A DNA stretch of 64,000 nucleotides, taken from positions 3,844,001 to 3,908,000 of the forward strand of contig NC_020541.1 in NCBI RefSeq assembly GCF_000230695.2, in the 5' to 3' direction. Made by a program: the position numbers and the translations under genes. Every line of letters starts with the position of its first letter. The stretch's first letter is position 1. The DNA is from Rhodanobacter denitrificans. Lineage in GTDB: Bacteria > Pseudomonadota > Gammaproteobacteria > Xanthomonadales > Rhodanobacteraceae. The notes beneath the pieces are model-generated. The model was given only the letters and a program-made list of their open reading frames with translations, was not told the DNA's origin and ran no database searches. Positions 25,994 to 33,993 of the stretch are shown piece after piece.

Positions 25994-27703
25994 TCACTGG
26001 TAGACGTGCAGCCGCCCGATCGTCCACGCGTGGTAGGACGCCAGCAGGCCGGGCACCGCGCAGTCGTCGTAGCGGCCGTCGCAGCGCTCACGCAGTCCGG
26101 TCGACGCGGCGAAGTACGCGTCGGTCGGCACGCCGGCGGCCTCGAGCACCATGCTGGGCAGGAACGCGATGTCGAGCAGCGGGTACTGCGGCAGCGGCGG
26201 CCCGGCGAAGTTGCTCTTCAGCATGTAATAGGTGAGGTAGTCGCGGTACGGCTGCAGCGCGGGCGGCAGCCGCCGCGGCAGGTTGCGGATCAGGCCGTTG
26301 AAGGAAGGCTGGTGGTCGCCGAAGTGCAGCAGCACGGTCGGCTGCGGACGGTCGAGGAAGGCATGCTCCAGGGCGTGCATCGCCGTATCCGAGGCGTGCA
26401 GGCGCGCCAGGTAGGCGTCGAAGTTCAGCGCCGCATCGCGTGACAGCCCGCGCAGCAGGTTGCGGTAGGGCTTGGGCAGCGTCGCCATCGGCTGGTGGTC
26501 GTGCGGGCCGTGCTGGTTCAGCGTCAGGATCATCAGGAACACCGGCTGCCCCGGTTTCTTCAGTTTGTCGTAGAGGCGCCCGGCCGCCGCGAACATCTGC
26601 GCATCGCTCTCTTCCCATTCCTCCAGGCCCAGCTCGTCGGCGCCGTACAGGTGGTCGAAGCCGTAGGCCTGATAGGCGTTGCGGCCGTTGATGAAGTCGG
26701 CGCTGGTCGGGTAGACGCCGATGGTGAGGTAGCCGAGCCGGCGCAGCTGCAGCGCCAGCGCGTCGCGCACGTTCGGCGCCAGCACGTACGGCGCGTACAT
26801 GCCGCCGGGACCGAAGATGTCCTGCGGCATGCCGGTCAGCGCGGCGAACTCGCTGACCCAGGTCCCGCCGCCGAAGGTGTGCACGCGCAGCATGCCGTGC
26901 GCGCGGGTGCGCGCGTCGGGGCGGAACATCGCGACCCGGCACGCCGGCACGTTGCAGGCGTCGTAGATCGACGGGTCGAAGGTGCTTTCCTCCAGCACCT
27001 GCACGATGTCCGGATACGGCGACGTGCTGCCGGGCGCACCCTGCGCGGTGGCGCCCCAGTCCTGCTCGGCCACCGCATCGTCGGCCATCGCCGGCAGTTC
27101 CACGTCGGCGTCATGCAGGTTGACGAAGAAGTTGGTCAGCTGTGCGTCGTCGGACATCTTCTGCCACGCGTTGCGCGAGTGCACCCGCGCGAACGGCCCG
27201 CTGGGCAGCATGCACAGCCACAGCGCCAGTGCGCACGACGCGACGCCGCCGAGGCGCACGCCGGCGACGCGCCGCGACCGCAGCCGCTCCAGCACGCGCC
27301 AGTCCCAGCGCCACACCAGATACAGCAGCGGCGGCAGCAGCACGCCCAGGCCGATCCCCACCGTGTACAGGTGCGGATAATGGCGCAACGTGTCGAGCAG
27401 GCTGCTGCGCACGTAGTAGATGAAGTCCGACGGCATCAGCTGCGAGTCGAGGTAGCGCAGCTTCAGCACCGCCACCGACTTCAGCAGCAGGAACAGCCCG
27501 CCGCCGACCAGCAGCGCCGTGGCGAACCGGCCGAACGCGAACAGCAGCATGCCGGACGTGCACAGCATCAGCCCCGCGATGAAGCCGCGCTGCAGCGGCT
27601 GCGGTTCCTGCCAGGCGGTGAGCGCGACACAACCGGCGAAGAAAGCCAGCGCGCACAGCACCACCGTACCTGCCCGCGTGGGGCGCAACGACATTCGACG
27701 CAT
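25994..27703 (-). CDS. Sulfatase-fold membrane phosphotransferase (LtaS/OpgB-like)
   Basis: The roughly 569-residue protein has four to five N-terminal membrane helices (about 8-205) and a periplasmic sulfatase-type catalytic domain. The motif DIVQVLEESTFDPS holds the metal-binding Glu and nucleophilic Thr. GGGTWVSEFAALTGMP, FLMILTLNQHGPH and LLHFGDHQPSF complete the metal site. Family members move phosphoglycerol or phosphoethanolamine from phospholipids onto glycans or lipids; the acceptor here is unknown. The start at 27703 is preferred; 27694 and 27736 are possible. It is divergent from the 5'-nucleotidase gene and shares the phosphorus-related neighbourhood. Confidence 0.85.
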   Translation of the reverse strand: MRRMSLRPTRAGTVVLCALAFFAGCVALTAWQEPQPLQRGFIAGLMLCTSGMLLFAFGRFATALLVGGGLFLLLKSVAVLKLRYLDSQLMPSDFIYYVRSSLLDTLRHYPHLYTVGIGLGVLLPPLLYLVWRWDWRVLERLRSRRVAGVRLGGVASCALALWLCMLPSGPFARVHSRNAWQKMSDDAQLTNFFVNLHDADVELPAMADDAVAEQDWGATAQGAPGSTSPYPDIVQVLEESTFDPSIYDACNVPACRVAMFRPDARTRAHGMLRVHTFGGGTWVSEFAALTGMPQDIFGPGGMYAPYVLAPNVRDALALQLRRLGYLTIGVYPTSADFINGRNAYQAYGFDHLYGADELGLEEWEESDAQMFAAAGRLYDKLKKPGQPVFLMILTLNQHGPHDHQPMATLPKPYRNLLRGLSRDAALNFDAYLARLHASDTAMHALEHAFLDRPQPTVLLHFGDHQPSFNGLIRNLPRRLPPALQPYRDYLTYYMLKSNFAGPPLPQYPLLDIAFLPSMVLEAAGVPTDAYFAASTGLRERCDGRYDDCAVPGLLASYHAWTIGRLHVYQ

Positions 27704-27890
27704 GGCTGGAAAGTCCCCCCGTAGGACCGGTGTCACCGGAATGCCATCTTACGGTCTTGCCGCGGCAACGAAACGGCGCCGCGGGCAGGCCGTTCCACTG
27801 GCGTTGGGCTTGGCGCGGCGGATGGGGCGAAGGCCGCCCCCGGCGGCGACGAGCAAGCATCCGGTCACCCCGATCTGCTAGCTTTCGCGA

Positions 27891-28030
27891 TCTGAGAGGT
27901 TGTGGCTTTTTCAACCTCTCAGACCGGCCACGAATGGCCGGACATGAAGCAGTCACGCCAGTGACTGGTTCATGTGAGCGAGTCCGGGCGGTACCGGACT
28001 CGCGACAGAAGACAGCCACAGGAAGTGGTT
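27891..28030 (+). ncRNA. Tandem hairpin array in the leader of the 5'-nucleotidase gene
   Basis: Five stems follow each other with almost no spacing: 27891-27923 (12-base perfect stem), 27924-27941 (CCGGCCA-CGAA-TGGCCGG), 27942-27975 (14 paired positions with one mismatch), 27978-28003 (10-base perfect stem) and 28016-28028 (4 bases). TGTGGCT at 27901-27907, in the first hairpin loop region, is complementary to AGCCACA at 28014-28020, which would close the array as a pseudoknot. The array ends about 40 bases before the start codon. It may be a cis-acting RNA, or a composite of dispersed palindromes: the second hairpin resembles the one at 46149-46166. No known riboswitch class matches by eye. 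Confidence 0.5.
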
Positions 28031-28071
28031 TCCTTCTCAAGCCCCCAACCCGCACGTCCCACGGAACCGCC

Positions 28072-30102
28072 ATGTCGCTTCGCCTGACCCCGTTCGCCGC
28101 CCCGCTGCTGCTCGCCCTCGGCGCCGCCCTGCTCGCCGCCTGCTCCAGCCTGCCCTGGGCCGCCGGCAAGACGCCCGACGGCGCGCGCGCGAGCGTGGCG
28201 ATCCTGGAAACCACCGACGTGCACGCGAACGTGCTCAGCTACGACTACTACAAGCTGAAGCCGGACCCCTCGCTCGGCTACGAGCGCACCGCCACGCTGA
28301 TCCGCCGCGCCCGCGCCGAGTTCCCGAACACCTTCCTGTTCGACAGCGGCGACACCATCCAGGGCAGCGTGCTGGCGGACTACCAGGCACTGGTGAAACC
28401 GGTGACCTGCGCGCAGGAGCTGGCCGTCTACCAGGCGATGGACGCGATGGGCTACGACGGCGGCACCGCCGGCAACCACGAGTTCAACTACGGCCTGCGC
28501 TTCCTGTCGCAGGTCACCGGCACCCCGATGAACGTGGACGGCGGCCACAGCGAGCGCTGCGCCGGCCCGCACTTCCCGCTGGTGCTGGCGAACGTCTACA
28601 GCGCGCGCGACGGCAAGCCGATCTTCCAGCCGTGGACGATGGTGACCAGGCGGATCGAGGCGTACACGGCCGACGGCAGCAAGCTCAGCGTGCCGCTGAA
28701 GGTCGGCATCATCGGCTTCACCCCGCCGCCGATCATGGCCTGGGACAAGCAGAACCTGGAAGGCAAGGTCACCGTCAGCGGCGTGGTCGAGGCCGCGCAG
28801 AAGTACCTGCCGGAACTCGAGGCGCAGCATCCCGACCTGATCGTGGCGATCCTGCACGGCGGCCTGAATACCGCGCCGTACACCCCGGACATGGAAAACG
28901 CCGGCTGGCACCTGGCCGGCGTGCCCGGCATCGACGCGCTGCTGCTCGGCCACTCGCACGCCGAGTTCCCCGGCCCGCGCTACGCCGGCCTGAAGGAGGT
29001 CGACGCCCAGCGCGGCCTGGTGCGCGGCGTGCCCGCGGTGATGGCGGACTTCTTCGGCAAGGACCTGGGCGTGATCCGGCTGGTGCTGGATCGCAAGAAC
29101 GGCCGCTGGGTGGTTGACCGCGAGGAAAGCCACAGCGAGGTGCGGCGCATCTGCGGAAAACCGGGCGGCCCGAACAAGTCGGGTCTGCAAGCTGTCGAGT
29201 GCGTGCCGACCGACCCGGCGATCGCGCCGCTAGTGCAGCAGGCGCACGAGGCCGCGATCGCCTACGTCAACACGCCGATCGGCGAAAGCGCGCTGCGCCT
29301 GAGCAGCCACTTCGCCGACGAGGGCAACATGACCGCGCTGGCGCCGGTCAACGCGGCCCAGGCCGACTACGTGCGCCACGAACTGCCGCGCTCGCACCCC
29401 GAACTGGCCGGCGTGCCGGTGCTGTCCGCCGCCGCCGCGTTCCGCACCGGCTTCGGCGGCCCCGACGACTACACCGACGTCGCACCCGGCCCGCTCACCC
29501 TGCGCAGCGCCGCCGACCTGTACTTCTACCCGAACACGCTGGCCGCGGTGAAGACCGACGGCGCCGGCCTGAAGGCCTGGCTGGAGAAATCCGCCGAACG
29601 CTTCAACCGGATCGACCCGGCGAAGGCCGGCGAACAGGCGCTGATCAACAGCCGCTACACCGGCTACAACTTCGACCAGATCCAGGGTGGCATCCGCTAC
29701 GTCATCGACGTCTCGAAGCCGGCCGGCCAGCGCATCACCACGCTGACCTTCCAGGGCAAACCGGTCGAGCCGGGCCAGCCGTTCATCGTGGTCACCAACA
29801 ACTACCGCGCCAGCGGCGGCGGCCACTTCCCCGGCCTCGACGGCGGCAACATCGTGCTGGCCGCCCCCGATGGCACCCGCGAGATCCTGGCGAAATGGCT
29901 GGAGAGCAAGAAGCGGATCGGCGCGCTGGACCTCGAACCGACCTCATGGCGGTTCGCGCCGCTGAAGACCCGCGGCCCGGTGGTGTTCACCGACGCCAGC
30001 GGCAAACAGGACGTGGCGCGCGAGGCCGGCCTCGACAACATCCGCCAACTGAAGGACCACGGCGACGGCACGGCGACCTACGCGATCGACCTGTCGCGTT
30101 GA
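28072..30102 (+). CDS. 5'-nucleotidase / 2',3'-cyclic-nucleotide phosphodiesterase, lipoprotein
   Basis: The 676-residue protein has a lipoprotein signal (LLAACSS, C24). The metallophosphoesterase domain carries LETTDVHANVL, FLFDSGDTIQGS, GTAGNHEFNYG, ILHGG and LLGHSHAEF, the five metal-binding motifs. The C-terminal 5'-nucleotidase domain has YFYPNTLAAVK and the substrate-binding NYRASGGGHFPG. This is the CpdB/UshA arrangement, which dephosphorylates nucleotides outside the cytoplasm. The ATG at 28072 is fixed by the lipoprotein signal. A dense hairpin array lies in its leader. It adds to the nearby secreted phosphatases. Confidence 0.93.
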   Translation: MSLRLTPFAAPLLLALGAALLAACSSLPWAAGKTPDGARASVAILETTDVHANVLSYDYYKLKPDPSLGYERTATLIRRARAEFPNTFLFDSGDTIQGSVLADYQALVKPVTCAQELAVYQAMDAMGYDGGTAGNHEFNYGLRFLSQVTGTPMNVDGGHSERCAGPHFPLVLANVYSARDGKPIFQPWTMVTRRIEAYTADGSKLSVPLKVGIIGFTPPPIMAWDKQNLEGKVTVSGVVEAAQKYLPELEAQHPDLIVAILHGGLNTAPYTPDMENAGWHLAGVPGIDALLLGHSHAEFPGPRYAGLKEVDAQRGLVRGVPAVMADFFGKDLGVIRLVLDRKNGRWVVDREESHSEVRRICGKPGGPNKSGLQAVECVPTDPAIAPLVQQAHEAAIAYVNTPIGESALRLSSHFADEGNMTALAPVNAAQADYVRHELPRSHPELAGVPVLSAAAAFRTGFGGPDDYTDVAPGPLTLRSAADLYFYPNTLAAVKTDGAGLKAWLEKSAERFNRIDPAKAGEQALINSRYTGYNFDQIQGGIRYVIDVSKPAGQRITTLTFQGKPVEPGQPFIVVTNNYRASGGGHFPGLDGGNIVLAAPDGTREILAKWLESKKRIGALDLEPTSWRFAPLKTRGPVVFTDASGKQDVAREAGLDNIRQLKDHGDGTATYAIDLSR

Positions 30103-30129
30103 GAGGTGGCATAAGTGAGGAATGGCGAC

Positions 30130-30153
30130 GTCCGCTTTCGACCCGAAGCGGAC
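30130..30153. repeat. Inverted repeat next to the Pycsar module
   Basis: GTCCGCTT and AAGCGGAC are separated by 8 bases. The wording (CGACCCGAAGCGGACATT) is like short dispersed intergenic motifs that I have seen in many proteobacteria. It lies between the 5'-nucleotidase stop codon and the Pycsar cyclase end, that is, at one edge of the A/T-richer module. Confidence 0.4.
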
Positions 30154-30220
30154 ATTCATCAAATATCCGCTGATCGCCCTCATCGGGCGTCCAGCCGATG
30201 CGGTTGAGCATTTTCGGAAG

Positions 30221-30922
30221 CTATATGGCCCAATGCCATGTTGATCCGTGAATGATGCGGTCGCCATGCTTAGACCAGCGGTAGCGCTTCCACATTAACT
30301 GCTTCGGATCACCGCCAAATTTCGCTTCATCGTGAAGACGTGCAAATGCTTCATCCGTGATCCAAGTCCGCTCCGCCAAATTCAGGTCGGTGAGTTTCGC
30401 AGCATAGTTCGCCGCACGCCCTACCCATACGATGTCATTGCCGCCACGAACGCCCGTACGTGCAGCCCGGATGGGGCTGGTGTCAATCCCTACTACCTGC
30501 TTCACCTCACCACCCCATTCAGGGTATTGCTGCTTCAGCGCAGGATTGACGATCTTCTGGACTGCATAGTTGATCTTCAAAGCCGCAATCGCGGCGGGTG
30601 TAGTTTGGCGGCTCCCTACCCAAATCCCCATGACGCGATCGCCATCATAAGATGTGATCTTGCCACCTTCTGCTCTAATGATGGTCGCCGCGCAATGTAG
30701 GAAGGCCTTGTAGACTTCTGCGCTAAGCTGCCAGTTTTCCGTGTCGACCATGTTCGTCGATCCTTGAAGGTCTGCGTAGAGAACGGTCGCTAGATCGAAT
30801 TCGACGGCATCATTGCCGAGCCTTAGGTCCTCGGGGTCGGGAACGACTTGACCTTGTCGCTTGTTCCAGGCGCTCCGCGCAATGGTCTGCACGGCTTCCT
30901 TCATGTCATCCAATAGCGACAT
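30221..30922 (-). CDS. pycC: Pycsar pyrimidine cyclase (class III nucleotidyl cyclase)
   Basis: The 233-residue cytoplasmic protein is a single class III cyclase catalytic domain. ATVLYADLQGSTNMVD gives the first metal Asp (D51), GGKITSYDGDRVMGIWVG the second (D95), and WVGRAANYAAKL the conserved region following the transition-state residues. It has no sensor domain. In Pycsar systems such a cyclase makes cCMP or cUMP on phage infection; which base is used here cannot be read by eye. It starts 2 bases after the stop codon of the TIR effector gene, so the two are one operon. Its DNA is clearly more A/T-rich than the flanks, suggesting transfer. Confidence 0.88.
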   Translation of the reverse strand: MSLLDDMKEAVQTIARSAWNKRQGQVVPDPEDLRLGNDAVEFDLATVLYADLQGSTNMVDTENWQLSAEVYKAFLHCAATIIRAEGGKITSYDGDRVMGIWVGSRQTTPAAIAALKINYAVQKIVNPALKQQYPEWGGEVKQVVGIDTSPIRAARTGVRGGNDIVWVGRAANYAAKLTDLNLAERTWITDEAFARLHDEAKFGGDPKQLMWKRYRWSKHGDRIIHGSTWHWAI

Positions 30923-30924
30923 CG

Positions 30925-31845
30925 TTAATCTCTCGGACCAGCTTCCAGGATTCGTGCCCGGATCTGTTCGCAGGCGGGTGCCAGAAAGGCACGGGCGTCG
31001 GGGCCTTTGACGTAGCGATACGGCACAGTGGTCAACCCCGCCAAATCGCTCGGTAGCTTTAACTTATCCTCGCGCGGCTCCATCAGAAAGGCGCGCTTGC
31101 GGCCTAAGAAACCAATGAACATGCCCAATTCAAAGACTACGTTGTCGCGCATCGCTGGCCATTCGTCGCTGCGGCTAATTACCATGTCGTCAGCATGCGC
31201 TACAGCAATGGCGAAATCAGCCTGTTCCAACTGGCGCTCGAGTTCTTCTAGAGTGTAGTTCGAAGCTCGAAAAACCCCCTGATCCCAAACCACGGTTAGG
31301 AAGGGATCGTGTTCGAAGTGCTGAACAAGCAGACGCGTTACGGGCAAGGCCTCAACGGACGACATCACGAATACCCGCACTTGCTCTCGCGCATGGGCGA
31401 TCATTGAGTTGCGCTCTAAGAGCCGCCGCGACAGCGTTGCGGCCATGCGTCTCCAGATCACAGGGTTCGCATCGGCGAATTTGATGAAGTCGCTGTCAGA
31501 GATTTTCAGGAGAACGCACGATTCCCGTGCGGTGATAGTCGCCGAGCGGAGCTGTGCCGGTTCGATGACAGCCATCTCGCCCACATGATCTCCGACCCTG
31601 CGAGTATTGACCATCTTGCCGTTGACGATGACGTTTACCGACCCTGCGACAATGAAAAACACATCAGTCTGTGAATCATTTTGGGTAATAAACGACTCGC
31701 CCGCTGCAACTTCCAAGAGCTCACCTACCTCGGCGAGGCACGCGGGGACTCCGGCCAATCCCGCCAAGAGGCGGAATTCGGACAACGCCTCGATCAGCCG
31801 TTTACCGCCCTCAGCGGCAAATCGTTCTACCAGCCGTGTTCCCAC
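30925..31845 (-). CDS. pycTIR: Pycsar effector: cyclic-nucleotide-binding domain plus TIR
   Basis: The 306-residue protein has a cyclic-nucleotide-binding domain at about 40-140 (phosphate-binding cassette GEMAVIEPAQLRSAT, E90 and R100). A CAP12/Pycsar-type TIR domain at about 156-300 contains VRVFVMSSVEALPVTRLLV, YTLEELERQLEQADFAIAV and RDNVVFELGMFIGFLGRK with the expected catalytic Glu E239. Known PycTIR effectors degrade NAD+ once cCMP/cUMP binds, killing or stalling the infected cell. The GTG start at 31845 follows AAAGGGGG at good distance; the ATG further upstream has no such site. A TATATT box lies about 30 bases upstream on the minus strand. Confidence 0.9.
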   Translation of the reverse strand: MGTRLVERFAAEGGKRLIEALSEFRLLAGLAGVPACLAEVGELLEVAAGESFITQNDSQTDVFFIVAGSVNVIVNGKMVNTRRVGDHVGEMAVIEPAQLRSATITARESCVLLKISDSDFIKFADANPVIWRRMAATLSRRLLERNSMIAHAREQVRVFVMSSVEALPVTRLLVQHFEHDPFLTVVWDQGVFRASNYTLEELERQLEQADFAIAVAHADDMVISRSDEWPAMRDNVVFELGMFIGFLGRKRAFLMEPREDKLKLPSDLAGLTTVPYRYVKGPDARAFLAPACEQIRARILEAGPRD

Positions 31846-32383
31846 GGTCGCCCCCTTTGAAAGCGTGATGTGCACCCAAATATACGCCGAAAGTATGCCT
31901 ATCTCGGAACCGGCCGGCGCAGCGCAAAGGGCGCTGCGGCCCACTCTGGCTCAACAACACGTACTGCTCCTCACGAAGGTCTGCTGTTGGCCGATAGCCA
32001 GCCGTCTTAGCAGCACCATGCCACTCTCCCAATTGAACGTTTGGCGTCTCGGCTCTTCCGCTCTCGCAACCGCGCAGCGGTTGCGCACCGAGTGCGGGCC
32101 GGAACCGCCCGCCGCCCTTTCCTTCGCCGGTGGGCGCCTGAAGAACCAGAGCTTTCGTACACTTGCGGCGCACGAAAGCTCTTCGCTTCGAACTACCAAC
32201 CAGAGCGATCAAGAGTATCGCCCGCGAGCGGGCTCCTACAACGAGATCCCGAGGTGGTTGCCGCAGGCAGACGAAAGCTCTCGGCGACACCTGGGCACGT
32301 GGGCACGTGGGAAGAACGAGCTCCCAGCCTTGGGCGGCCACCACCAGCCTACCGCCTGAATCGGCAAGAGCACCGCAGGTGCC
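31846..32383. other. Intergenic region with repeat fragments beside the Pycsar module
   Basis: No gene is supported in these 538 bases. It holds the likely Pycsar promoter (TATATT near 31878, minus strand). It also holds inverted AGAGCTTTCGT / ACGAAAGCTCT arms near 32148-32182, a further copy of ACGAAAGCTCT near 32270, and a solo arm of the CCCGCGAGCGGGC repeat near 32220. The mixture of fragments suggests repeated small insertions at this edge of the module. Confidence 0.5.
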
Positions 32384-33277
32384 CTACCGGATCAGCACCA
32401 ACACCGTGACGATCGCCAGCAGCGCCAGCGGATACAGGCTGGCGCGGTCGAACAGGCGCGCGGCCTGGCGGCCGTCCAGCGTGCGCGCGAGCCCTATCGC
32501 CGGCGGCAGCAGCAGGCCGGCGCCGGCGGCGAGGATGGCGAACTGGAACGGCCAGCCGCCCGCCAGCGGCGACAGGCGCGGCAGCAGTGCGCTGGCCAGC
32601 ACGGTCAGGCCCAGGCTGATCGCCACCAGCACGCTGGCGGTGCGCAGGCCAAGGACCAGCGGAATGGTGCGCGCGCCGATGCGACGGTCTTCCTCGATGT
32701 CGTTCCAGTCGGCCGGGATGTTCTGCCCGCCGATTTCCCACAGCATCAGCCAGACCAGCATCCCCAGCAGCCCCGACCACGGCGGCGCGGGGATCACCGC
32801 GAACACGGCGGCGACCGGGCCGGCCGACTTGACCAGGCCGCTGACCACGGTGCGCCACCAGGTGACCTTCAGCAGCTTGACGTAGAGCACCTCCAGCGCC
32901 GCCGCGGCGAATACGATGAGCAGGATCTTCGGGTTCAGCAGCCAGGTGCCGAGCACGGCCAGCGCGAACCAGCAGCCGAACCACGCCAGCGCGCCCTTCA
33001 TGCTGATCAGGTTCTGCGCCAGCGGGTAGCGCATGGCGGACGCCTCCACCGCGTAGCCGGGGGTGATCCCGCCGGCGACCTTTTCCTGGTCGTCCTTCAC
33101 CCCGATCAGGTCGTTCAGCGCGTAGATGGCCGTATAGCCGGCCAGCGCCGTCGCCAGGCACAGCGCCAGTATCCGCCACGACGGGAAATGCCCCAGCCAC
33201 AGCAGCGCGACGAAGCCGGGCATGGCGATGTCGAGCACGCCGTGGACGGAACGCGACAAGGCTAGGAAACGTCGCAT
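32384..33277 (-). CDS. UbiA superfamily prenyltransferase in the cyclase/LuxS cluster
   Basis: The 297-residue protein has about eight to nine membrane helices and both Asp-rich prenyl-diphosphate motifs: NDLIGVKDD at 55-63 and ADWNDIEED near 205. It should attach or transfer a prenyl-type chain from a diphosphate donor to an acceptor in the membrane. The true UbiA for ubiquinone is at 57913-58842, so this copy probably has another acceptor. It starts 5 bases after the UbiG-like stop codon and is the last of five overlapping or abutting genes on this strand. Confidence 0.85.
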   Translation of the reverse strand: MRRFLALSRSVHGVLDIAMPGFVALLWLGHFPSWRILALCLATALAGYTAIYALNDLIGVKDDQEKVAGGITPGYAVEASAMRYPLAQNLISMKGALAWFGCWFALAVLGTWLLNPKILLIVFAAAALEVLYVKLLKVTWWRTVVSGLVKSAGPVAAVFAVIPAPPWSGLLGMLVWLMLWEIGGQNIPADWNDIEEDRRIGARTIPLVLGLRTASVLVAISLGLTVLASALLPRLSPLAGGWPFQFAILAAGAGLLLPPAIGLARTLDGRQAARLFDRASLYPLALLAIVTVLVLIR

Positions 33278-33282
33278 GGGGT

Positions 33283-33993
33283 TCAGCCCTTCCTGGCGAA
33301 GCAGGCCATGTAGTTGATGTCGGCGCGGTCCGGCGCAACGCGGAAGCGGCGCGTGAGCGGGTTGTACATCAGGCTGTCCACCGCCTTGAACTCGAGCCCC
33401 GCCGCGCCGGCCCACGCGCGCATCTCCGCCGGCCGGATCAGCTTGCGGTAGTGGTGGGTGCCGCGCGGCAGCAGGCCGAGGATGTACTCGCCGGCCACGA
33501 TGGCGAAGGCGAACGCCTTGAACGTGCGGTTGATGGTGGAGAAGAACGCCACGCCGCCCGGCTTGAGCAGGGCGGCGCAGGCGGCGATGACCTGCGCCGG
33601 CTGCGGCACGTGCTCGAGCATCTCCATGCAGGTGACCGCGTCGAAACGGCCGGCTTCCTCGCGGGCGAGCGTTTCCGCATCGAGCTCGCGGTAATCGATG
33701 GCCAGCCCGCCGCGCTCGGCATGCTGGCGGGCGATGTCCAGCGACAATCGCGACAGGTCGATGCCGGTCACCTGTGCGCCGCTCCGGGCCAGCGCCTCGG
33801 CCAGGATGCCGCCGCCGCAGCCCACGTCGACGACGCGCGGCGCGCTCACGCCGATGCGGTCGGTGATGAAGCGCAGGCGCAGCTCGTTGATCGCGTGCAG
33901 CTGGCCCATCTTGCCGTGCGGGTCCCACCACAGCTGCGCGATGCGGTTGAAGTGGGCGATTTCCGCGGCATCAACGTTCGGCGATTCGGTCAT
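33283..33993 (-). CDS. UbiG-like class I SAM methyltransferase
   Basis: The 236-residue protein has the SAM-binding motif VVDVGCGGGILAEAL at about 54-68, the acidic GIDLS, and CMEMLEHVPQP. Its start, NVDAAEIAHFNRIAQLWWD, and the region KPGGVAFFSTINRT match UbiG O-methyltransferases. Location inside a cluster with a sugar-phosphate cyclase and a second UbiA-like enzyme suggests a specialised O-methylation rather than, or as well as, ubiquinone synthesis. It overlaps the end of the cyclase gene by 23 bases, so the two are probably translated together. Confidence 0.82.
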   Translation of the reverse strand: MTESPNVDAAEIAHFNRIAQLWWDPHGKMGQLHAINELRLRFITDRIGVSAPRVVDVGCGGGILAEALARSGAQVTGIDLSRLSLDIARQHAERGGLAIDYRELDAETLAREEAGRFDAVTCMEMLEHVPQPAQVIAACAALLKPGGVAFFSTINRTFKAFAFAIVAGEYILGLLPRGTHHYRKLIRPAEMRAWAGAAGLEFKAVDSLMYNPLTRRFRVAPDRADINYMACFARKG

